The translations under genes were made by a program, and so were the position numbers. From assembly GCA_030636765.1 (NCBI GenBank), contig DAOVWI010000054.1:1-12681 (forward strand): a DNA stretch of 12,681 nt, written 5' to 3'. Under the pieces are notes generated by a model. That model did not search any database and was not told where the DNA came from. It was given only the letters and a program-made list of their open reading frames with translations. Shown here piece by piece: positions 1 through 6,350 of this stretch. Source of the DNA: Gemmatimonadales bacterium. Its GTDB lineage: Bacteria > Gemmatimonadota > Gemmatimonadetes > Palauibacterales > Palauibacteraceae. The stretch's first letter is position 1. Every line of letters begins with the position of its first letter.

Positions 1-2
1 AC

Positions 3-680
3 CTGGAGCTGCAGATGGACCGGCTGATGGGCGTCTTCCGCGCGCCGCCGCAGATGAAGGCGAACGGCGGCGTGTTCATCATCGACGACTTCGGCAGGCA
101 GCGGGTCAGGCCGCGCGATCTTCTCAACCGGTGGATGGTCCCGCTCGAGAAGAGCGTGGACTTCCTCAGCCTTCCGATGGGGCACAAGCTGCCGGTTCCA
201 TTCCAGTGCCTGCTGATCTTCGCCACGAACCTGGACCCGAGCGAGCTGGTCGAAGAGGCCTTCTTGCGGCGGATCCGCTACAAGATCCTGGTCGACAACC
301 CAACTCGGGCCCAGTACGAGGAGATCTTCCGCCGTGCATGCGAGGGCCGGGGGCTCGTTTTCGCGCCCGAAGCCGTGGAGCTGCTGTACGAGGAGTACTA
401 CTCGAGACCGGACATCACCCCTCGAGCCTGCCACCCACGGGATGTAACGAACCACTTGTGCGACATCGCGAAGTTCAAGAAGCGCGAGGCGGATTTGACG
501 CCCGAGCTGCTGCGGATGGCGTGTGATTCGTACTTTATGGAAGTGGTAGAGCCGACGGACAGCTCTGCCGATGGCAAGGGACGCTACAACTCGGGCTCCT
601 CGCTCGATGAGGCTGCCGAGGCGCAGAAGCCCGCTTGGCGGGAGCAGGACCGACTCGACGCCGGGTCGTTCGACGGATAG
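3..680 (+). CDS. AAA+ family ATPase, C-terminal part (5' truncated by window edge)
   Basis: The frame is open to the left edge, so the true start and the Walker A loop lie outside the window. Counting from the first visible Met (base 15), a Walker B strand GGVFIIDDFGRQ lies at residues 18-29. Sensor 1 is LLIFATNLDP (66-75), and an arginine-finger-like FLRRIRY follows (83-89). A small helical lid domain comes next, with HPRDVTNHL near 140-148 as a sensor-2-like segment. The layout matches the MoxR/AAA_5 side of the AAA+ superfamily. The residue after the Walker B Asp is Asp (IIDD) instead of the usual Glu. The last 40 or so residues are polar and low-complexity. The gene is 51 bp upstream of a coiled-coil membrane protein and a VWA lipoprotein on the same strand, so it probably acts on them as a cytoplasmic ATP-driven remodeller. 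That role is inference; the AAA+ assignment is firm. Confidence 0.85.
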   Translation: MELQMDRLMGVFRAPPQMKANGGVFIIDDFGRQRVRPRDLLNRWMVPLEKSVDFLSLPMGHKLPVPFQCLLIFATNLDPSELVEEAFLRRIRYKILVDNPTRAQYEEIFRRACEGRGLVFAPEAVELLYEEYYSRPDITPRACHPRDVTNHLCDIAKFKKREADLTPELLRMACDSYFMEVVEPTDSSADGKGRYNSGSSLDEAAEAQKPAWREQDRLDAGSFDG

Positions 681-731
681 CGTTAGCCGCTCGTCGCGAA
701 GGGGTTCGGGCGGGCGATACGGAGCGACTTC

Positions 732-2414
732 ATGAGCGAGACGTCAGCTGGCCAATCCAAGACGTGGATGGAACGCATGGGGATCTCGTTGGAGGATCTC
801 GAGCCGTCCACGTCCCAGGAAAGCGCAACCGAAGGACGCGTGGTGAGCTCGGCTTCGGCCGAGAGTCTCGCGCCCGCGGGCCCATCTCCTTCCGCCGCAC
901 CGGCGGACGGGCCGAGCGCGAGCCAGATAGCCGCCGCCTACAACGGTTACCTCGTCGAGCAGCAGGATGCGGTCGAGCAGGGCATCGGCAGGCTGCGGGA
1001 GGAGGCCCAGCGCATCGCGCACATCGATGCCGAGGCGGGAGTCCCGCTGGCCGATGTGGAGGGACGCTCGGAATCCGAGTCGGAGCTCGCGCAACGCTGC
1101 CGTGCGTTTTTCGAGCGCTGGCAGTCCAGCGAGCGTCGGCGGCTGAACGACGTCGTGGCGGGTGCCGAGGAGCAGATCTCCGAGAAGCTCGGCCTCGCGT
1201 CGATTGCCATCGACCGTTTCGAACGCCTCACCAACGATCTCATTCGGCTGAGGGCGAGGGTCACGACCCGGCGCCTGGAGGTCGCGAAGGAGATCGACAA
1301 GAGCCAGGAGACGGCCAAGGAGCGGGGCCTCCCGACCCGGGTCTATCTCGGAGCGCTCGGCTTCCTCGGCCTTGTGGAGTTCTTCGCGAACGGTCCCGTC
1401 TTCGGAGCCCTTCTCCCGCGCGACCCGCTCACGGAGCGGCAGATCCGGCTGATTGCGGAGACGTCGAGCGGCATGTTCGCGGGGGTGCAGCGCGTCTTTG
1501 GGGCTCTCATCCTGCGGCCCGACGCATCGCTCCTCGCGGCCGGCGTGGTTACCTTCCTGTGCGTGCTGGCCCACTTCTTCGGGCACTCGCTGCGCGACCT
1601 GGTGATCAAGAAGGATCAGGAGGCGAAGCGGCACGCGGTGAGTTCTCGCTCCATAGCGGAGAACGTTGTTCCGATGATCCTCTCGGGCGTCGGGCTCGTG
1701 CTGGTGATCTTCGTGCTCTTCACGGCGCGCGTGAGGCTCGGCGAGGTCGGTGAGACGGATTATCGGCAGGACATAACCGCGGTGGAGGAGCTCAGGCGCA
1801 ACGCGGGCTGGCTGCGGGTGGACGGCGACCTTCTGGCCGCGAACGAGCAGGCGAACCGGGCGGACGACCTGGAGGCGGCGGCGACCCGGCTGCGGGAGTA
1901 CGCCGCGTCGATGAGCGGCCTGAGCTGGCCGATCCTGCTTCTGAACACCACGCTCGTTCTGTGCGCTATCTCGGCGGCGTACTTCCACCGGCGCGACGAC
2001 CGCCGGGAGTTCTTTAACGAGAGCCCGTTCGAGGAAGAGCGCAAGGACCTCATACGGGAGGCCGAGCAAACGGCGATGGAGGTCACCACGCTCCTTGCCG
2101 AGCTCGTCCGCCGAAACCGTGTTCTGAAGAGCATCATCGCGTCCCGGCCGCTCGATGACTGGCGGAGCATCGCCCATCAGCTCCAGGCCGTGTTGGGGCT
2201 CTACCGGGCCGAGAACGGCCGGGCCCGCGGGTTGGATCCCAGGACGATTCCGGCGTTTCGACAGCCGATCGCCCTGGATCTGGATACCGATCCGAATCAG
2301 GCCCGTGAGCTTGTCACGCGCGACCCGCTCGAATACGAGAAGGAGAGGCAGGCTCTCAAGAGCCGCTTCGAGGGTATTCGAAAGCGATTCGTGCAGGAGG
2401 GGATTGCCGGGTGA
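732..2414 (+). CDS. Four-TM coiled-coil membrane protein of unknown function
   Basis: The gene encodes 560 residues. The ATG at 732 is preceded by GGAG at 721-724, a 7-nt spacing. Residues 1-65 are Ser/Ala/Pro/Glu-rich and probably disordered. Residues 70-200 are charged and helical, with coiled-coil character (REEAQRI, RLRARVTTRRLEVAKEI). Hydrophobic segments follow at about 204-228, 262-284, 309-331 and 396-418. A loop of about 65 residues lies between the last two. The C-terminal 140 residues are again charged helix (EEERKDLIREAEQTAMEV). With four TMs both long soluble ends should lie on the same side, most likely the cytoplasm, where the neighbouring AAA+ protein would be. I do not recognise the family. 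The stop overlaps the next gene's start (GTGA), so the product is probably made in step with the VWA lipoprotein. Scaffold or adaptor is the best guess. Confidence 0.88.
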   Translation: MSETSAGQSKTWMERMGISLEDLEPSTSQESATEGRVVSSASAESLAPAGPSPSAAPADGPSASQIAAAYNGYLVEQQDAVEQGIGRLREEAQRIAHIDAEAGVPLADVEGRSESESELAQRCRAFFERWQSSERRRLNDVVAGAEEQISEKLGLASIAIDRFERLTNDLIRLRARVTTRRLEVAKEIDKSQETAKERGLPTRVYLGALGFLGLVEFFANGPVFGALLPRDPLTERQIRLIAETSSGMFAGVQRVFGALILRPDASLLAAGVVTFLCVLAHFFGHSLRDLVIKKDQEAKRHAVSSRSIAENVVPMILSGVGLVLVIFVLFTARVRLGEVGETDYRQDITAVEELRRNAGWLRVDGDLLAANEQANRADDLEAAATRLREYAASMSGLSWPILLLNTTLVLCAISAAYFHRRDDRREFFNESPFEEERKDLIREAEQTAMEVTTLLAELVRRNRVLKSIIASRPLDDWRSIAHQLQAVLGLYRAENGRARGLDPRTIPAFRQPIALDLDTDPNQARELVTRDPLEYEKERQALKSRFEGIRKRFVQEGIAG

Positions 2415-3193
2415 GGGAGACGAGGAGCGGCAGTAGACGTCCATGTCTGTTGTTTGCCGTTGGCCTGGTGGCGACGGGTTGCGCGGGTGGTGCGGCCGCT
2501 GACCGGGAGAGCGGGAGCGGGCCCGCCGAGATGGCGATCTTCGTGTACGACCGGTCCACCAGCATCGAGGACTACCAGCTGGAGCTGGCACGCCAGCTCA
2601 CCAACCAGCGGATAGCGGAGCTCGAACACGGTGATCGGATCTCGGCCTTCCAGGTGCTGCAGCTCACACTGGCCGAGTCTCCCCGCCGCTGGTCCCAGCA
2701 AGTTCCGGAGCGCGAGTTTGCGGATAGGGCGTTGGCGCGCGACTCGATCACGCTCGCACGCTTTCTGCAGGATGCGCGAGATTACCTGCGGCCCTTCTCC
2801 GATCCCGCCGAACGTAATAATATCGACGGAACGGATCTCCTCTCGACGTTGCACGACGTGGGCGAAGAGGCACGGGCGCATCCGGAGCAGGCGGCAACCC
2901 TCTACCTCTTTTCCGACATGCTGCAGTCCAACCGCATGATCGACATGGAGGGACTTCGCCGCATGCCGCCGGTCGGGTGGGTCGAGAATGCCCTGGCGAG
3001 CGGGCTGCTTCCCGACCTGCGAGGGCTGTGCGTGATCGTCGTGGGCGCCCGGATGGACACCGAAGCGGCGCAGCGCGTCAAGGGCTTCTGGACGGAGTAC
3101 TTCGATGCGACGGGCGCAACGCTGCTCGATGAGAACTACACTCACCGTCCGGTGAGCTGGCCGCCCGATCCCTGTCCGGGTATCCAGGAGTAG
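2411..3193 (+). CDS. VWA-domain lipoprotein with intact MIDAS
   Basis: The gene encodes 260 residues from a GTG that overlaps the preceding stop by 4 bases. AGGAGGGG at 2395-2402 supplies the ribosome-binding site. The N-terminus is Arg-rich, then hydrophobic (13-23), ending in a lipobox-like VATGC with Cys24 as the expected lipidation site. A von Willebrand A fold follows. The first strand is MAIFVYD with DRSTS at 47-51, which fits the MIDAS DxSxS. Thr141 lies in DGTDLL and Asp169 in YLFSD, so all three metal-site elements appear present. A later strand, LCVIVVGARM, fits the Rossmann-like core. The MIDAS assignment is by motif only. The predicted location is membrane-anchored and extracytoplasmic, facing the periplasmic part of the upstream TM protein. 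The role is unknown; metal-dependent protein binding is what the family generally does. Confidence 0.85.
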   Translation: MRETRSGSRRPCLLFAVGLVATGCAGGAAADRESGSGPAEMAIFVYDRSTSIEDYQLELARQLTNQRIAELEHGDRISAFQVLQLTLAESPRRWSQQVPEREFADRALARDSITLARFLQDARDYLRPFSDPAERNNIDGTDLLSTLHDVGEEARAHPEQAATLYLFSDMLQSNRMIDMEGLRRMPPVGWVENALASGLLPDLRGLCVIVVGARMDTEAAQRVKGFWTEYFDATGATLLDENYTHRPVSWPPDPCPGIQE

Positions 3194-3232
3194 GAAGGCA
3201 CCGCTCGCGCTGGTTGCGTGGGCACCGACAAC

Positions 3233-3237
3233 AGGAG
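3233..3237 (+). promoter_or_regulatory. Shine-Dalgarno AGGAG for the 23-aa miniprotein
   Basis: AGGAG ends 6 nt before the ATG at 3244, an ideal spacing. It is the main reason for calling the very short ORF downstream a gene. Confidence 0.6.
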
Positions 3238-3243
3238 CGAGAA

Positions 3244-3315
3244 ATGAACAGAAAGATGCTCTACATCATCGCGATCGTCCTTATTCTGATCTTCCTCGCT
3301 ACCCGCTGGTTCTAA
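3244..3315 (+). CDS. 23-residue single-TM miniprotein
   Basis: The ORF has 24 codons including TAA. It starts with ATG, has a well-spaced AGGAG, and lies 50 bp after the VWA lipoprotein stop on the same strand. The peptide begins MNRKM and continues as an unbroken hydrophobic run rich in Ile and Leu (YIIAIVLILIFLA). It ends TRWF. That gives Arg/Lys at the N-terminus and Arg/Trp at the C-terminal interface, the usual layout of a tiny single-pass membrane protein. It uses more A/T-rich codons (ATC, ATT, AAA-type) than its neighbours. It could be a small regulator or subunit of the membrane cluster upstream. Alternatively, it could be a chance ORF, although a random run of hydrophobic codons behind a good ribosome-binding site is uncommon in GC-rich DNA. 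Confidence 0.55.
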   Translation: MNRKMLYIIAIVLILIFLATRWF

Positions 3316-3349
3316 GCCCACCAGACCAACACAAGAGCCATCCGCCAGC

Positions 3350-3372
3350 TCCGCCCGGTCCAGCTGGGCGGG
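3350..3372. terminator. GC-rich hairpin between convergent genes
   Basis: CCGCCC (3351-3356) pairs with GGGCGG (3366-3371) around a 9-nt loop, extendable by a T-G pair. An alternative CCAGCT/AGCTGG pairing competes with it. The hairpin lies between the + cluster ending at 3315 and the - strand tupB stop at 3392, where a two-way terminator would be expected. There is no clear T-tract on either side, so an intrinsic terminator is not proven. Confidence 0.35.
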
Positions 3373-3391
3373 CGGCGACTTGTCTTCACTT

Positions 3392-4090
3392 TCAGGAAGA
3401 CCAGGGCCGTCTCAGGCCTGCCCTCCCGATCGATACCAGCAGGACGTTGATGGCGAGCGCCATTCCCAGAAGGATCGCTCCGAGCGCGATGGCTATGCCG
3501 AAGTTTCCCCTGCGGGTCTCCAGCACGATCGCGGTCGTCATGACGCGCGTCTCGCCGAGGATATTCCCGCCGACGATCATGACGGCGCCGACCTCGCTGA
3601 TGATGGCGCCGAAGCCGGCCGCCACCGCGGCCAGCAGAGAAGTCCGCGCCTCCCGGAGCGCGAGAAGGACGGCCTCCAGGCGGTTCGCCCCGAGGGCTCG
3701 CGCCTGGAGCCGGAGATCTACCGGAATCTCGCTTGCGGCGGCCAGGCTGATCGCCGCTACGTACGGAGCGGCGATCAGCGCCTGGGCCACGATCATCGCC
3801 ACCGGCGAGTAGAGAAAGTCAAGCCGGCCGAGCGGGCCGGAGCGGGACAGAAGGAGGTACACCGCGAGACCGACCACCACGGGCGGCAGAGCCAGGCCCG
3901 TGTTCACGAGCGCTACCGTCGGGCGCTTCAGCCGGAAGCGGGAGAGGCCGATCAGGGCGCCGGTCGGAAGACCGATCAGCGCCGCCAGCCCGAGGGCCGC
4001 GCCGGAGATGTAGAGGGAGCGCAAGACGACTTCCCAAAGATAGAGGTCGCCGGATGTGAGGAGCTTCCAGGCCTCAGCGAGCGGATTCAC
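3392..4090 (-). CDS. tupB: Tungstate-type ABC transporter permease (TupB-like)
   Basis: The gene encodes 232 residues from a GTG start. About five TM segments are visible, near 21-49, 59-81, 96-119, 150-175 and 197-225. The EAA-type coupling loop that contacts an ABC ATPase lies near residues 130-160 (ARALGANRLEAVLLALREAR). The segment ISEVGAVMIVGGNI just after it is typical of the TupB/ModB-like permeases. The gene follows a TupA-type binding protein, so tungstate (possibly molybdate) import across the inner membrane is the likely role. No Shine-Dalgarno is evident before the GTG. Instead the start sits in the first copy of a 20-bp tandem repeat and overlaps a mini-ORF stop, suggesting reinitiation. 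The expected ATPase partner, TupC, is absent next to it. Family is clear; substrate is inferred. Confidence 0.88.
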   Translation of the reverse strand: MNPLAEAWKLLTSGDLYLWEVVLRSLYISGAALGLAALIGLPTGALIGLSRFRLKRPTVALVNTGLALPPVVVGLAVYLLLSRSGPLGRLDFLYSPVAMIVAQALIAAPYVAAISLAAASEIPVDLRLQARALGANRLEAVLLALREARTSLLAAVAAGFGAIISEVGAVMIVGGNILGETRVMTTAIVLETRRGNFGIAIALGAILLGMALAINVLLVSIGRAGLRRPWSS

Positions 4091-4138
4091 GGCCCGATGA
4101 GCGGATTCACGGTCCGGTGGAGCGGATCACGGCCCGGC
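4079..4138. repeat. Three-copy ~20-bp tandem repeat spanning the tupB start
   Basis: Copies are at 4079-4098, 4099-4118 and 4119-4138. The first is GAGCGGATTCACGGCCCGAT. The second differs at two bases, and the third has a 1-bp deletion plus changes. On the - strand each copy carries a GTGA: the tupB start (4090), a second GTG (4110) and a third (4130). From 4130 the frame runs 7 codons to a TGA overlapping the 4110 GTG. From 4110 it runs 7 codons to a TGA overlapping the tupB GTG. The repeat fills most of the tupA-tupB gap. Confidence 0.8.
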
Positions 4139-4155
4139 CGGACAGCGGTACGGCC

Positions 4156-5097
4156 TCAGCTGCATGCCGGGTCCGCCTGCCGCGGAGGCACGGACCGGCA
4201 GAGGAAGCGGCGGCGCAGCGTCGACCAGCTTCCCGAGCGCGCGTCGTTGTCGTCGGCCACCTCCCCGTCGGCCCGAGCCTCCACGATCGTCCGGTCTGCC
4301 ACGAGGTCTGTTCGAAAGAGGGAGCGTCCCCGCGCGTCGTCGTGGCCGAGAATGACCCGCTCTCCACGCTCCGACGTCAGCCAGCGCCACAGCTCCCGGG
4401 CCTCGGCTCTCCGGCGGGAGGTCGTGACCAGAATTACCGAATAGATGTTGAGAAGCGCCGGATCGCCATCGTACAGGATGGTCAGCTCGAGGCGCGGTTC
4501 CATGACGTTGAAGGTGGCGCGGTCCGTCAACGTGTAGGCCCTCCTCTCGCTGGCCATCTGAAGCAGCGGCCCCATGCCCTGACCCGCCTCCACGTACCAA
4601 GCGTCATCGGGAACCAGGGCGGCCGAGGACCAGATGTCCATCTCGCGGCCGTGCGTTCCCGATCCGTCACCGCGGGAGATGAAGGGCGAGGCCGCTCGCG
4701 CTATGGTCCGGAAGGCGCCCGCGGCGCTGCCCGCGCCCGCCACGCCAGCCGGATCGTTCGGCGGGCCCACGATGACGAAATCGTTATACATGAACGGGAC
4801 GCGATCCTCTCCGTGCCCGCCCGCGAGGAACTCCTCCTCCTCCCTCGGGTGGTGGACGATGAGGATGTCGGCGTCCCCTCGGCGGCCTAGCTCGAGAGCT
4901 TCCCCGCTTCCGACGGCAAGCGGTCGGACGGCTGCTCCGGGTCGATCGCGGCCGTACGCCTCGATCAGTCTGGCCAGAAGTCCCGAATCCTCGACGGAGG
5001 TCGTGGTGGCCAGCACCACGGCCCCGCCGTCACGGCCGCACGCGGCTCCGGCCAGCACGGCGATCAGCAGCCAGCTACCGGCGGCCCGGAGCCTCAC
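4156..5097 (-). CDS. tupA: Tungstate-binding lipoprotein (TupA-like) of an ABC importer
   Basis: The gene encodes 313 residues. I place the start at the GTG (5097) that overlaps the upstream permease stop by GTGA. The open frame extends further upstream, but only over that permease gene. The N-terminus is basic, then hydrophobic (8-19), ending AGAAC with Cys20 as a plausible, slightly non-ideal lipobox. The TupA landmarks follow: TTTSVEDSGLL (31-41), VGSGEALELG (62-71), DADILIVHHP (75-84), FMYNDFVIVGP (102-112), SRGDGSGTH (141-149), then GQGMG and AYTLTDRATF. These form the oxyanion-binding two-lobe periplasmic fold. After the usual C-terminal region (GRSLF) there are about 45 extra polar and basic residues, longer than I expect for the family. 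The partner permease is the next gene. Family assignment is strong; tungstate over molybdate is by family resemblance. Confidence 0.9.
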   Translation of the reverse strand: MRLRAAGSWLLIAVLAGAACGRDGGAVVLATTTSVEDSGLLARLIEAYGRDRPGAAVRPLAVGSGEALELGRRGDADILIVHHPREEEEFLAGGHGEDRVPFMYNDFVIVGPPNDPAGVAGAGSAAGAFRTIARAASPFISRGDGSGTHGREMDIWSSAALVPDDAWYVEAGQGMGPLLQMASERRAYTLTDRATFNVMEPRLELTILYDGDPALLNIYSVILVTTSRRRAEARELWRWLTSERGERVILGHDDARGRSLFRTDLVADRTIVEARADGEVADDNDARSGSWSTLRRRFLCRSVPPRQADPACS

Positions 5098-6350
5098 CCG
5101 TGGCGGGCCCAGCGCAGCAGCTCCGTAAGGTTCGGCCGTTTTCCCCTCATCAGAACTCCCACCCGGTAGATCCGTCCCGCCACCCAGGCAGCGCCCAGCA
5201 AACTCAGCACGAGGAGCGTGAGCGAGACGGCCAGTTCCCAGAAAGGAACGTGCGATATCGCCAGCCGCGCGGGGACGATCATGGGGCTGAACAACGGGAT
5301 CAGCGATCCCACAACGGCCCACGGGGAGTCCGGAGTCTCGATGACGCTGATTACGAGCACGAACCCGACGACGATCACGAGCACGAGCGGTGTGACGACC
5401 TGTTGCGCGTCCTGCTCGTTGCTCAGCGACGCTCCGGCGGCCAGGAAAAGTCCGGCGTACAGAAAGTACCCCAGCACGAAGTAGGTCAGCGCCCACGCGA
5501 ACAAGCCGACCGGGAAGCGTAGCTCGGACAGATCGATGCCCTGCTCGGCCAGCGCGGCCCCGGCGCCCGCCAGCCCGAACGTCGCCAGCGACCCGGCGAC
5601 CAGCACCCAGATGCCGATCTGTGTGAGCCCGACGGCGCCGACCCCGAACATCTTGCCCAGCATCATCTCCCATGGCCGCACCGACGACACCATCACCTCC
5701 ACGACGTAGGAGGTCTTCTCCTCGAGCACGGCCCGCACGATGAGCTGCCCGTACACGAGAAACATCATGTACGTTACCAGGGCGAACACCATCGCCAGCG
5801 CCTGGAAGATCTCCCGGGATTGCTCGCCTTCGGCGCTGATCCGTGTCACCTGGAGGTCCGCGCTGCGCAGCAGCCAAGCGGTGTTCACCTCTTCCAGGCC
5901 TCTCTCCCTGAGCCGTACGGCCACGAGCGCATCCCGGATTCCGAGGCGCATCGCGCGTTCCTGCCGGCTCGAGATCGCCCGGCGGGTGAGCAACCGAGCC
6001 TCGCCACCCTCACCGATGTCCGCGCTCAGGAGCAGAACGGCGTCGAGGTCCGATCGGAGCAGGATCTCCCGCAGCTCACCCTCCGTGTTGCCAGCCGAGC
6101 TCTCAAGCGGCTGAACGATCCAGCCTTCCTCGAGCGTTCGGCCCAGCTCCTCACTCAACCCGCGCCTCAGGTCAACCACGCCCACCCTGATCGACGAGTC
6201 GCCCGATCCCCCGCGCGAGATCAGGTAATTCGGCAAGAACATCAGGGCGACGAGCACTAGAGGAAGGCCGAACGTGGAGATGAGGAACCAGCGGGTCCGC
6301 ACCCGCTCCAGGTACTCCCGCCTGGTGATGGCCCAGACCTTTGCGTTCAC
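5094..6350 (-). CDS. ABC-2 type exporter permease (NatB-like)
   Basis: The gene encodes 418 residues. The start is the GTG at 6350, overlapping the upstream ATPase stop as GTGA. The protein then reads NAKVWAITRREYLERVRTRW, the usual N-terminus of this family. The frame stays open further upstream only inside the ATPase gene. TM1 is at about 20-42. A large extracytoplasmic domain follows, and then about five more TM segments (including the stretches with TYMMFLVYG, IGIWVLVAGS, YFVLGYFLYAG, LVLVIVVGFVLV and LTLLVLSLLGAAWVAG). This matches the NatB/YhaP (COG1668-like) exporters. With the ATPase it should form a two-component exporter. The substrate cannot be read from sequence; Na+ is known for NatAB in Bacillus, but many homologues are uncharacterised. 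The stop is coupled to tupA. Confidence 0.88.
   Translation of the reverse strand: MNAKVWAITRREYLERVRTRWFLISTFGLPLVLVALMFLPNYLISRGGSGDSSIRVGVVDLRRGLSEELGRTLEEGWIVQPLESSAGNTEGELREILLRSDLDAVLLLSADIGEGGEARLLTRRAISSRQERAMRLGIRDALVAVRLRERGLEEVNTAWLLRSADLQVTRISAEGEQSREIFQALAMVFALVTYMMFLVYGQLIVRAVLEEKTSYVVEVMVSSVRPWEMMLGKMFGVGAVGLTQIGIWVLVAGSLATFGLAGAGAALAEQGIDLSELRFPVGLFAWALTYFVLGYFLYAGLFLAAGASLSNEQDAQQVVTPLVLVIVVGFVLVISVIETPDSPWAVVGSLIPLFSPMIVPARLAISHVPFWELAVSLTLLVLSLLGAAWVAGRIYRVGVLMRGKRPNLTELLRWARHG

Noticed and set aside
744..2591. A 615-codon open frame on the - strand opposite the coiled-coil membrane protein
   Set aside because: Arg/Pro/His-rich translation with no domain or TM pattern; the + strand frame has a ribosome-binding site, clear helices and coupling to the next gene. 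It is a GC-rich antisense shadow.
3380..4444. A 354-codon + strand frame over tupB and the end of tupA
   Set aside because: The - strand frames match TupB and TupA motif by motif; the + frame is Arg/Asp-rich noise.
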